Source of the DNA: Butyrivibrio sp. | GTDB taxonomy: Bacteria > Bacillota > Clostridia > Lachnospirales > Lachnospiraceae | DNA: 64,000 nucleotides | Assembly: GCA_024694565.1 (NCBI GenBank) | Contig: JAILJR010000031.1 | Coordinates: 1-64,000, forward strand | Direction: 5' to 3' | Translations under genes and position numbers: made by a program | The notes under the pieces: generated by a model | Told to the model about the DNA's origin: nothing | Database searches by the model: none | Seen by the model: the letters and a program-made list of their open reading frames with translations, nothing else | Shown here: one piece after another, positions 8,604 through 17,545 of the stretch | Position numbering within the stretch: the first letter of the stretch is position 1 | How the letters are laid out: each line of letters begins with the position of its first letter

Positions 8604-9779
8604 TCAGCATCCTGTGTATTCCCTGATGATTCCTTCCGGGATAATGTTCTTAATAAACTCACTGTGGCCTGCAATCTTGCCGGCTTCCTTCCTGGAAGTT
8701 GGAAGAAGCGCTGCATCCTCATCCATTTCCCTGGGAAGCTCCAGCTTTCTTTCGATCCCCGATAATCCCGCATGAATCAGAAGGGCATAAACAAGATACG
8801 GGTTGCTTTCAGCATCAGGTGATCTAAGCTCCACGTGGGTCTTTCCCCGGTATGTGTCTATATGCAGAAGCTCTGAATAGCCTCCGCTTGCCCAGTCCGC
8901 CTTATCAGGAGCAGAGCTGCTGCCAAGTCTGGCATAAGATGCTTCCTTGGGATTTAAAAAGGCAGTCATGTCCCTTATCTTTTCGAGAATACCTGCTGCT
9001 GCATATTTCGCAACATCATTCCCGTCCCTGTCAGTTGCATAAATATTGATATGATATCCATTTCCCGGCTTTCCGGGAATTGGCACGGGTGAAAAATCCG
9101 AGTACAGACCATATCTGTTGGCAACCGTTGCAACGACCATTTTGAAGGTGATCATTTCATCGGCAGCTTTAAGGGGCTTTGCGTAGTGAAAATCGATCTC
9201 GTTCTGTCCCGGTCCCTTCTCGTGATGACTCCGCTCAGGTATAAGCCCCATTCTCTCAATGGTGAGACTTATTTCCCGCCTTACATTCTCGCACCGGTCC
9301 AGAGGTGCAATGTCCATGTAGCCTGCATTGTCATAAGGAGTTGAAGTGGGGTTTCCATTTTCGTCCAGAGTAAAGAGATAGAACTCAGATTGTGTTCCGA
9401 ACTTAAAATCAATGCCTGCCTCCTTAGCCTTTCTCACAGCATTTTTGAGGATTGCCCTGGTGTCAGCTTCATATTCCTCCCCCTCAGGAGTATACACTCC
9501 GCAGAACATACGAAGAACCCTTCCGTTGTCAGGTCTCCACGGAAGTATGGACATTGTATCCGCATCAGGCTTTAAATAGAGCGATGCGTAGGGGCAGTCA
9601 CCAAAGCCCGCTATCTCCCTGGCGTTTATGGGCGCTCCGTCGTCAAAAGCCTTTTTAAGCTCCCCGGGCATGACAGAAATGTTCTTCTGAACTCCGTATG
9701 CATCCCTGAAGGCAAGCCTGATAAACTTAACATCATCCTCCTCAATAAACTTCATGACTTCATCAACTGTGATCGACAT
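8604..9779 (-). CDS. Glutamine synthetase type I-like protein, short and probably catalytically impaired
   Basis: The product is 391 aa from ATG 9779 (MSITVDEVMK; AGAGGA upstream), whereas GSI enzymes are usually about 440-470 aa; the C-terminus is clipped. The GS fold is recognisable: FGTQSEFYLF, HHEKGPGQNEID, PGNGYHINIY and THVELRSPD. By motif alignment, metal-ligand blocks partly survive (HHE, NEID, the His of GYH, VELR). However, the first Glu of ExE is Gln, the GYEAP flap Glu is lost (SSSAP), and the NRSxxIRIP arginine block reads GGYSELLHI. The neighbours are the ANTAR regulator (downstream) and dapL (upstream). The true assimilatory enzyme is probably GSIII at 17546-19654, so this copy may sense or signal nitrogen status. 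Residual synthetase or other ligase activity cannot be excluded. Confidence 0.8.
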   Translation of the reverse strand: MSITVDEVMKFIEEDDVKFIRLAFRDAYGVQKNISVMPGELKKAFDDGAPINAREIAGFGDCPYASLYLKPDADTMSILPWRPDNGRVLRMFCGVYTPEGEEYEADTRAILKNAVRKAKEAGIDFKFGTQSEFYLFTLDENGNPTSTPYDNAGYMDIAPLDRCENVRREISLTIERMGLIPERSHHEKGPGQNEIDFHYAKPLKAADEMITFKMVVATVANRYGLYSDFSPVPIPGKPGNGYHINIYATDRDGNDVAKYAAAGILEKIRDMTAFLNPKEASYARLGSSSAPDKADWASGGYSELLHIDTYRGKTHVELRSPDAESNPYLVYALLIHAGLSGIERKLELPREMDEDAALLPTSRKEAGKIAGHSEFIKNIIPEGIIREYTGC

Positions 9780-9858
9780 ATTTGCATCCTCTTTAATATC
9801 TGATGAGCCGGACGGCAAAATCCCATCCGGCCAGCTCATCTGATGTTTATGTTTTTAG

Positions 9859-11076
9859 TTACGACAATTTCTTTAAGCGTTCAACAGCACGTATTGTGTT
9901 CTCACGGCTGCCGAAGGCGGTGAGACGGAAGTAGCCTTCTCCGTGAGGGCCGAAGCCTGAGCCGGGTGTTCCGACAATCCGGGCTTTTGCAAGAAGGTAG
10001 TCAAAGAACTCCCAGCTGGTCATGCTGTCTTTTGTCTTAAGCCAGATGTAGGGAGCGTTGATGCCACCTGAGACATCAAAGCCGGCGCTGCCAAGCCCCT
10101 CAAGGATTATCCCGGCATTTTCCATGTAATATGCAATCTGGGCTTTTACCTGGGCTCTTCCCTCATCCGAGTAGACAGCTTCGCCTGCTCTCTGAATGAT
10201 GTAGGGCGCGCCGTTATACTTCGTCCCATGCCTTCTTGCCCAGAGCGGCCAGAGCTTTTCCCCGCCGGCCTCAAGCTCCTTTGGGATCACGGTATATCCG
10301 AGGCGAAGTCCAGTAAAGCCCGCTGTCTTTGAAAAAGACTTAAACTCTATGGCACAGCCCCTTGCTCCCTCACATTCATATATGCTGTGGGGAACACCCT
10401 CCTCAGAAATAAAGGCTTCGTAGGCCGCATCATAGAGTATTATGGAACCGTTTTTGTTTGCATAGTCCACCCACTCCTGAAGGCGTTCCTTCTTCATTGC
10501 TGCTCCCGTGGGATTGTTCGGGAAACACAGATAGATAAGATCCGGCACTTCTGCAGGAAGCTCCGGCGCAAAATCATTCTCCTTTGTGCATGGCATGTAG
10601 ATCACACCCTTAAATCTCCGGAGCTCATCATCATATTCCCCGGTTCTTCCTGCCATGACATTCGAATCCACATACACAGGATAAACAGGATCACATACCG
10701 CGATCTTATTATCAAGAGAAAATATCTCCTGAATATTTCCACAGTCTGACTTGGCTCCATCGGAGACAAAGATCTCATCTGCTGAAATACCGCAGCCCCT
10801 TGCCTCATAGTCCTTCCTGGCTATGACATCCCTCAGAAACTCATATCCAAGGTCCGGAGCATATCCTTTAAAGCTCTCCTTCTGTCCCATCTCATCAACG
10901 GCAAGGTGAAGCGCCTTTATAACGGCTGGCGCAACAGGCTCCGTGACATCTCCAATCCCGAGCCGTATTATGTCAGCCTCAGGATTTGCCGCTGAATATT
11001 CAGCCACCTTCTTAGCAATAGTAGAAAACAGATAACTCCCCGGAAGCTTCTTATAGTTCCTATTAATAGTTGCCAT
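9859..11076 (-). CDS. dapL: LL-diaminopimelate aminotransferase
   Basis: The product is 405 aa, the usual DapL length. It converts tetrahydrodipicolinate plus glutamate to LL-diaminopimelate in one PLP-dependent step, feeding lysine and peptidoglycan synthesis. Family features visible are the N-terminal [33 protein letters not shown], and the PLP-lysine block [15 protein letters not shown]. It lies between gltD and the GS-like gene on the same strand. Its amino donor is glutamate, the product of the adjacent GltBD, which explains the placement. dapA and dapB are found at 42.4-44.2 kb. Confidence 0.95.
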   Translation of the reverse strand: MATINRNYKKLPGSYLFSTIAKKVAEYSAANPEADIIRLGIGDVTEPVAPAVIKALHLAVDEMGQKESFKGYAPDLGYEFLRDVIARKDYEARGCGISADEIFVSDGAKSDCGNIQEIFSLDNKIAVCDPVYPVYVDSNVMAGRTGEYDDELRRFKGVIYMPCTKENDFAPELPAEVPDLIYLCFPNNPTGAAMKKERLQEWVDYANKNGSIILYDAAYEAFISEEGVPHSIYECEGARGCAIEFKSFSKTAGFTGLRLGYTVIPKELEAGGEKLWPLWARRHGTKYNGAPYIIQRAGEAVYSDEGRAQVKAQIAYYMENAGIILEGLGSAGFDVSGGINAPYIWLKTKDSMTSWEFFDYLLAKARIVGTPGSGFGPHGEGYFRLTAFGSRENTIRAVERLKKLS

Positions 11077-11193
11077 TTTGACACTCTCTCCTCTTAAATA
11101 TCTGTGAATATTTCTATGACATAATTTATGCAGCCCCGATGTGTCTGTGCATTATTGCCTTACCAAAATAGATCATTCACTGAGGCACCTTCT

Positions 11194-12684
11194 TCACAAA
11201 TTCGTGTACCCCATCAGAAACTCATCGACTTCGCGGGCGCAGGCGCGGCCCTCGGCGATAGCCCATACCACAAGTGACTGCCCCCTGTGCATATCTCCTG
11301 CGGAAAAGAGCTTTGTCCCCGGTATACGGTATCCATCTTCCTGTGTGATAACAGCTCCGCGTTGATTCCTTGCAGCCGAAAACTCATCTGCTGCATAGTC
11401 CTCACACCCGATAAAGCCTGCTGCAATAAGCAGTATGTCACACTTCAGGGTCTTCTCTGTTCCTTCCACAAAAGACATTTTACCATCTTTAAATGTTACT
11501 TTCACAGTCTCTATCTGTTTTAGCTGCCCCTTTTTGTCTGTAAGGACACTCTTAACCGTCGTCTCAAACACCCTTGGATCTTCTCCAAAGAGCGCAATAG
11601 CCTCCTCATGCCCGTAGTCCGTCTTCAGGATCTTCGGCCACTCAGGCCACGGATTGTTTGCCATTCTTTGAACAGGCGGCTTTTTCATCATCTCAAGGGC
11701 TGTTACGCTCTTCGCACCAAGCCTTAATACTGTTCCTATGCAGTCATTTCCGGTGTCTCCACCGCCTACAACAACCACATTTTTACCCTTAACGTCGATG
11801 TATACGCCGGCATCCTCAAGAGCTGCCACAGTCCTGTCTTTAGCCTTCAAAAGAGCTCTGGTTGTACCGGACAGAAAATCTACCGCATAGTAAACACCCC
11901 TGACTTTTCCGGGCTCAGCAGCAGGGAGAGGTCGCGCCTTCTTTGCGCCGCAGCACAGTGCCACCGCGTCAAAGTCCTTCAGAAGTTCAGACCCTCTTAT
12001 ATCCTCTCCGACATTGCAGCCTGTATGGAAAATAACACCCTCATCCTCCATCAGCTTTCTTCTTCGCTTTATGACACTTTTGTCCAGCTTCATGTTGGGA
12101 ATCCCAAACATGAGAAGGCCTCCGATCTCTTCGTCCCTCTCAAAGACCTCAACGCTGTGTCCTCTGTGGTTCAGTTCGTCCGCTACAGCAAGTCCCGACG
12201 GACCGCTTCCTACTACAGCAACCTTTTTCCCGCTCCTTATGGGCGGAACAACCGGCTTTATATAACCTTCGGCATACGCCCTCTCCACCAGATAAAGCTC
12301 ATTGTCATGAACCGTCACCGGATCGCCATCCTGTCCGCACATGCAGGCCTTCTCACACAGCGCCGGGCACACCCTTCCCGTGAACTCTGGGAAGTTGCTT
12401 GTTTTGTGCAGCCTTGAAAAGGCATGCCCATCGTGCCCTCTGTAAATCTCATCATTCCACTCAGGGATAAGGTTGTGAAGAGGACAACCGGTGACCATCC
12501 CGGAGAGCTTCATTGCCGACTGGCAGAATGGAACCCCGCAGTTCATGCACCTTGCAGCCTGCTTCCTTCGAGCCGAAGAATCCAGCGGTGTATGGAACTC
12601 CCCGAAGCTCTTCACCCTCTCAAGAGGCGGAACATCACCGTTCTCTCTTCTTTTATACTCAAGAAATCCTGTCTCTTTTCCCAT
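11194..12684 (-). CDS. gltD: Glutamate synthase (NADPH) small subunit
   Basis: The product is 496 aa from ATG 12684 (MGKETGFLEYKRRENG), which has a GGGAGAG site; longer in-frame starts would run into gltB. The N-terminal Fe-S region is CMNCGVPFCQ, GCPLHNLIPEWN and CPALCEKACMCG. It is followed by an FAD-binding GSGPSGLAVADELN and an NAD(P)H-binding VVVGGGDTGNDCIG, and ends with the usual GDMHRGQSLVVWAI...GR. It passes electrons from NAD(P)H to GltB for conversion of 2-oxoglutarate plus glutamine to two glutamates. It is directly downstream of gltB (76 bp). Confidence 0.96.
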   Translation of the reverse strand: MGKETGFLEYKRRENGDVPPLERVKSFGEFHTPLDSSARRKQAARCMNCGVPFCQSAMKLSGMVTGCPLHNLIPEWNDEIYRGHDGHAFSRLHKTSNFPEFTGRVCPALCEKACMCGQDGDPVTVHDNELYLVERAYAEGYIKPVVPPIRSGKKVAVVGSGPSGLAVADELNHRGHSVEVFERDEEIGGLLMFGIPNMKLDKSVIKRRRKLMEDEGVIFHTGCNVGEDIRGSELLKDFDAVALCCGAKKARPLPAAEPGKVRGVYYAVDFLSGTTRALLKAKDRTVAALEDAGVYIDVKGKNVVVVGGGDTGNDCIGTVLRLGAKSVTALEMMKKPPVQRMANNPWPEWPKILKTDYGHEEAIALFGEDPRVFETTVKSVLTDKKGQLKQIETVKVTFKDGKMSFVEGTEKTLKCDILLIAAGFIGCEDYAADEFSAARNQRGAVITQEDGYRIPGTKLFSAGDMHRGQSLVVWAIAEGRACAREVDEFLMGYTNL

Positions 12685-12760
12685 TATTTCTTCTCTCCCA
12701 ATTTGATAGATCAGATATGGCGGCATCGCCAAAAGCCCTATCCGCTTTTGTCGATTATCA

Positions 12761-15700
12761 CTATATGATCTCTTTAAAGGCCTCAAGTACAGCGTTGTCG
12801 TAATCTATGCCCTGCTCCTCATACTTGCCGATGGCAGTCAGCATCCTTTGGTAATCGTTTGGAACTATCTTTTTAAAATCAGGCAGGTACTGCTCAAAAT
12901 TACTCAATATCTCCCTGGCGAATTCGGATTCCGTCTCCTTTACATAGTCCTCTATGATGCCCCGAAGCTCAGCAATGTCATATTTCTCTGTAACCTCATT
13001 TAATGAAGCCATATCCTTGTTCATCCTTAGATAAAGAGTGTGCTCCCGATCAAGGACATAGGCTATGCCGCCGCTCATTCCCGCGGCAAAGTTCTTACCA
13101 GTCATACCGAGGATCACTGCTCTTCCACCGGTCATGTACTCAAGTCCGTGGTCTCCACAGCCCTCGGATACAGCACACGCTCCGGAGTTTCTCACACAGA
13201 ATCTCTCACCGGCAATGCCGCATACATAGGCTTTTCCTGATGTTGCACCATAAAGCGCCACATTTCCTATGATGATGTTTTCATGTGCCTTGTAGGCTGC
13301 ATTCTCTGCAGGCCTTACTATAACCTTTCCTCCTGAGAGCCCCTTACCAAAACCGTCGTTTGCATCACCGTAGAGCTTTAATGTTATTCCCTTGGGAAGG
13401 AATGCTCCAAAGGACTGTCCACCGCCGCCCACTGCTTTTACTATGATCGAATCATCTGCGAGCCTGTTGCCAAAATCAGCAGTAACCCTGCTGCCAAGGA
13501 GTGTGCCAAAGCTTCTGTCGGTACTGGATACCTTTGCACTTATGCGTATTGACGGCTCCTTTGTATCAGGCATTGAAGCATGTATAAGGCCGGCCTTTAA
13601 TTTTTCTTTTTCTTTCTCGTACTCAGGAATCAGTACTTTGGAATCGATGGTCTTCTCCAGCCCAAAGTCATATATATCACCCGGTTCAAAGTGGCTCTTC
13701 TCAACTCCTGCATACGAGGGATCCAGTATTTTGGAAAGATCAGCCGTGTCCCTGCATCTTGCCTTTTCTATGGTTCTCATCTTCAGGCAGTCGGTTCTTC
13801 CGACCATCTCCTCAACCCTTCTGAATCCGAGAACGCTCATGATCTCACGCAGCTGCCTTGCCACAAAGAGCATAAAGTTCATGACATGCTCAGGCCTTCC
13901 TTTAAAGCGTTTTCTCAGCTCCTCATTCTGCGTTGCGATTCCCACAGGACAGGTATCCTTGGAACACACCCTCATCATCATGCAGCCCATGCATACAAGG
14001 GGTGCTGTTGCAAATCCGAATTCCTCCGCACCAAGGAGGGCTGCTATTGCCACATCCCTTCCTGTCATAAGCTTTCCATCTGTCTCAAGCACAACGCGGC
14101 TTCTTAGACCGTTGTCAAGAAGTGACTTGTGTGCTTCACTCACACCAAGCTCCCAGGGAAGACCTGCATGATGTACCGATGAAGAAGGCGCAGCACCCGT
14201 TCCTCCGTCGTAGCCTGAGATCAGTATCACCTGGGCTCCGGCCTTGGCAACACCGGATGCAATCGTCCCTACTCCTGCTTCAGATACCAGCTTCACTGAT
14301 ATCCTCGCCTTGTCGTTGGCATTCTTAAGGTCATATATGAGCTGTGCAAGATCCTCTATTGAATAAATGTCATGATGCGGCGGCGGAGATATAAGCGACA
14401 CTCCGGGTGTTGAAAACCTGGTTGAGGCAACCCAGGGATATACCTTTTTACCCGGAAGATGACCTCCCTCACCCGGTTTTGCTCCCTGTGCCATCTTTAT
14501 CTGTATCTCTTTGGCGCTCATCAGATACTGGCTCGTAACTCCAAACCTGCCTGAAGCGACCTGTTTTACCGCGCTGTTTCTCTCGGTGCCAAAGCGAGTC
14601 ACATCTTCACCGCCCTCACCTGTATTGCTCTTTCCCCCAAGGCGGTTCATGGCCTTCGCAAGAGTCTCATGAGCCTCCTTTGAAAGTGAGCCGTAGGACA
14701 TTGCTCCCGTCTGGAAGCGCTTAACGATTTCCTCCTCGCTTTCAACCTCCTCCAAAGGAACCGGCTCTTTTGCAGGGACAAATGCCAGCATGGCGCGAAG
14801 TGTGTGAGGTCTGTCCTCATCATCCACCATGGCGGCATACTCCTTAAACCTCTCGTAATCACCCTCCCTTACAGCTCTCTGAAGTGTCACGATAGTCCTG
14901 GGGCTGTACATATGGTCTTCCTTGTCCTCTCCGCTTCGAAGCGAATGGAAACCCTGAGAGTCGAGGGTCGTATCGACAGAAAGACCCAACGGATCAAATG
15001 CCCTGTTGTGCCTGTACTCTACATCTTCTCCTATTTCCTTTATACCGATCCCGCCAACCCTGCTGACGATCCCGGTAAAGTATTTGTCGACGAACTCCTG
15101 AGAAAGTCCTATCGCCTCAAATATCCTTGCTGACTGATATGACTGCAGAGTCGAGATTCCCATCTTGGCTGCAATCTTTACAACGCCTCCCAGAAGAGCC
15201 TTGTTGTAGTCAGCTATCGCAGTGTGATAGTCCTTGTCAAGGATCCCGAGATCTATGAGTTCTGCAATACACTCCTGTGCAAGATACGGATTGATCGCTC
15301 TGGCACCAAAGCCAAGCAGCGTCGCTATCTGATGCACGTCTCTGGGTTCGCCGCTCTCGAGTATGAGTGAAACCACTGTGCGCCTCTTTGTTCTTACGAG
15401 GTGCTGCTCCACTGACGAAACTGCCAAAAGAGACGGTATAGGCATATGGTTCTCATCAACTCCCCTGTCAGAGAGGATGATGATGTTGACGCCATCCGCA
15501 ACAGCCCTGTCAACCGAGATGTTGAGCTGGTCAAGCGCCCTGTCCACGGGTGTGTTCTTGTAATAGAGGAGCGATATCTTTTTCACCTTAAAGCCCGGCT
15601 GGTCGAGTGCCTCTATCTTCATGAGGTCGACACCCGTAAGTATCGGGTTGTTTACTTCGAGAACTCTGCAGTTTGAGCCCTTCTCCCTGAGAAGATCACC

Positions 15701-17299
15701 GTCTGAACCAATGTAGACGGTTGTATCCGTGACCACCTTCTCCCTCAGTGAATCGATAGGTGGATTTGTCACCTGGGCAAAGAGCTGCTTGAAGTAGCAA
15801 AAGAGCATCTGGTGGTGCTGCGACACAAAAGCCAGCGGCACATCGGTTCCCATCGAGACCGTCGACTCAACGCCGTTCATCGCCATGGGCATGATCTGCT
15901 CCTTTACATCCTCATAGGAGTAGCCAAAGACCTTGTAGAGCTTATCTCTGACCTCCTGGGTGTTTGTCGGTATCTTTTTATTAGGTATATTCAGTGACCC
16001 AAGGTGCAGAAGATGCCTGTCTATCCACTCTCCGTAGGGCTTTGACTTTGCATACCTCTCCTTGCACTCCTCGTCGGAAATTATCCTTTTCTGCCTTGTA
16101 TCAACAAGCAGCATATGCCCCGGAGAAAGACGCGATTTCTTTGCGATCCTGTCCTCCGGGATATCAAGCACGCCAACTTCAGATGAAAGGATCAGCCTTC
16201 CATCCGAGGTCACATAGTATCTTGAAGGACGCAGTCCGTTTCTGTCCAGGGTTGCGCCAAATACTTCGCCGTCTGTGAAAAGAACTGCTGCCGGTCCGTC
16301 CCATGGCTCCATCATTGTGGCATAGTAATGATAGAAGTCCTTCTTCTCCTTTCCCATAAAGTCATTGTGCTTCCAGGGCTCAGGAATCGTCAGCATCATC
16401 GCAAGCGGAAGGTCCATGCCGTTCATGTACAAAAACTCAAGTGTGTTGTCCAGCATGGCAGAGTCTGAACCCGACGAAGCAATGACAGGATAGACCTTGG
16501 CAAGGTCATCACCGAAAACCTCCGATGACATGGTCTCCTCCCTGGCCAGCATTCTGTCACTGTTTCCGCGGATGGTATTTATCTCGCCGTTGTGTGCGAT
16601 CATCCTGTAAGGATGGGCGCGCTGCCAGGAAGGTGTTGTGTTCGTCGAGAATCTGCTGTGTACCATGGCAATTGCAGTTTTGTAATCAGGGGACAGGAGG
16701 TCTTCATAGAAATTACGAAGCTGCCCAACGAGAAACATTCCCTTGTAGACAATAGTCCTCGATGAGAGCGAACATATATAGGTGTCCTCTGATGACTTTT
16801 CATATTCGCGGCGAAGAGCATAGAGACGCCTGTCAAATTCAATGCCCCTTGGAACATCAGATGGTCTTTCAATAAAGCACTGGCAGATGTGAGGCATGCA
16901 GTTTCTGGCAACCTCTCCGAGGATTTCGGGATGTATCGGAGTCTCTCTCCAGCCGAGAACCTTCAGGTTTTCCTTGTCAGCGATCACCTCCAGGAGTCTC
17001 TTTGCAAACATGCGCTTCATGTCATCCTGAGGAAAAAAGAACATGCCTATTCCGTAATCTCCCTTTTCCTTCAGGCTGATCCCCAGTCTTACCGCTTCTT
17101 TTGAAAAAAAGTCGTGTGAGATCTGAGCCAGGATACCGACACCGTCACCGACCTTGCCGGTTGCATCTTTTCCTGCTCTGTGCTCAAGCTTTTCAACTAT
17201 TGAGAGTGCATCGTCCAGGACTTTGTTGTCCGGAACTCCATTTATATTTATCACTGCGCCTATACCGCAGGCATCATGTTCTTTCATCCAATCTTCCAT
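12761..17299 (-). CDS. gltB: Glutamate synthase large subunit
   Basis: The product is 1512 aa, full length for the large subunit. The N-terminal glutamine amidotransferase domain has its nucleophile in HDACGIGAV after a short propeptide. The central and synthase/FMN domains include GGKSNTGEGGED and GQGAKPGEGGHLPG-like blocks. The 3Fe-4S cysteines lie in CMMMRVCSKDTCPVG, and the C-terminal GXGXG-type beta-helix has repeats such as GGGGQSFGAF and GMSGGIAYV. With GltD it forms the GOGAT enzyme. The 246-bp gap from glnN contains a palindromic repeat but no obvious promoter, so expression probably continues from asnB-glnN. Confidence 0.97.
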   Translation of the reverse strand: MEDWMKEHDACGIGAVININGVPDNKVLDDALSIVEKLEHRAGKDATGKVGDGVGILAQISHDFFSKEAVRLGISLKEKGDYGIGMFFFPQDDMKRMFAKRLLEVIADKENLKVLGWRETPIHPEILGEVARNCMPHICQCFIERPSDVPRGIEFDRRLYALRREYEKSSEDTYICSLSSRTIVYKGMFLVGQLRNFYEDLLSPDYKTAIAMVHSRFSTNTTPSWQRAHPYRMIAHNGEINTIRGNSDRMLAREETMSSEVFGDDLAKVYPVIASSGSDSAMLDNTLEFLYMNGMDLPLAMMLTIPEPWKHNDFMGKEKKDFYHYYATMMEPWDGPAAVLFTDGEVFGATLDRNGLRPSRYYVTSDGRLILSSEVGVLDIPEDRIAKKSRLSPGHMLLVDTRQKRIISDEECKERYAKSKPYGEWIDRHLLHLGSLNIPNKKIPTNTQEVRDKLYKVFGYSYEDVKEQIMPMAMNGVESTVSMGTDVPLAFVSQHHQMLFCYFKQLFAQVTNPPIDSLREKVVTDTTVYIGSDGDLLREKGSNCRVLEVNNPILTGVDLMKIEALDQPGFKVKKISLLYYKNTPVDRALDQLNISVDRAVADGVNIIILSDRGVDENHMPIPSLLAVSSVEQHLVRTKRRTVVSLILESGEPRDVHQIATLLGFGARAINPYLAQECIAELIDLGILDKDYHTAIADYNKALLGGVVKIAAKMGISTLQSYQSARIFEAIGLSQEFVDKYFTGIVSRVGGIGIKEIGEDVEYRHNRAFDPLGLSVDTTLDSQGFHSLRSGEDKEDHMYSPRTIVTLQRAVREGDYERFKEYAAMVDDEDRPHTLRAMLAFVPAKEPVPLEEVESEEEIVKRFQTGAMSYGSLSKEAHETLAKAMNRLGGKSNTGEGGEDVTRFGTERNSAVKQVASGRFGVTSQYLMSAKEIQIKMAQGAKPGEGGHLPGKKVYPWVASTRFSTPGVSLISPPPHHDIYSIEDLAQLIYDLKNANDKARISVKLVSEAGVGTIASGVAKAGAQVILISGYDGGTGAAPSSSVHHAGLPWELGVSEAHKSLLDNGLRSRVVLETDGKLMTGRDVAIAALLGAEEFGFATAPLVCMGCMMMRVCSKDTCPVGIATQNEELRKRFKGRPEHVMNFMLFVARQLREIMSVLGFRRVEEMVGRTDCLKMRTIEKARCRDTADLSKILDPSYAGVEKSHFEPGDIYDFGLEKTIDSKVLIPEYEKEKEKLKAGLIHASMPDTKEPSIRISAKVSSTDRSFGTLLGSRVTADFGNRLADDSIIVKAVGGGGQSFGAFLPKGITLKLYGDANDGFGKGLSGGKVIVRPAENAAYKAHENIIIGNVALYGATSGKAYVCGIAGERFCVRNSGACAVSEGCGDHGLEYMTGGRAVILGMTGKNFAAGMSGGIAYVLDREHTLYLRMNKDMASLNEVTEKYDIAELRGIIEDYVKETESEFAREILSNFEQYLPDFKKIVPNDYQRMLTAIGKYEEQGIDYDNAVLEAFKEII

Positions 17300-17334
17300 A
17301 GGGGGGTACCTTTCTTAATTTGAATGATTTAGTC

Positions 17335-17480
17335 CGGCCGGCAAGATTTGCATATGCACCTTGGGCACGCTTTCGCTCCTGCTCACTGGCAGCGGTACTA
17401 AGGCACTAAAGGACAGTGCCTTAGTACCGCTGCCAGCGAGCAAGGGCCACTTCGGTTGCATATGCAAATCCTGCCGGCCT
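17335..17480. repeat. Intergenic palindromic repeat, copy B (glnN-gltB gap)
   Basis: This is a long cruciform-type palindrome. The outer arms are CCGGCAAGATTTGCATATGC at the left and its near-complement at 17455-17479. The inner hairpin 17376-17441 is built on GGTACTAAGGCAC / GTGCCTTAGTACC flanked by GCTGCCAG(C/T)GAGC. The core is shared with copies at 1-150 and 46287-46518. Confidence 0.8.
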
Positions 17481-17545
17481 CATCGGCTGAAACAGGTCTT
17501 CGATGAATAATGTAAGTGTTCTTCAGCCGGTAAAACTATAATTTT

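Noticed and set aside
12685-12786. Longer GltD start overlapping gltB
   Set aside because: Residues before MGKETG do not resemble GltD; the start at 12684 has GGGAGAG upstream.
13392-14171. Plus-strand frame of 259 codons inside gltB
   Set aside because: gltB is intact and clearly conserved in this region; the antisense frame has no recognisable domain.
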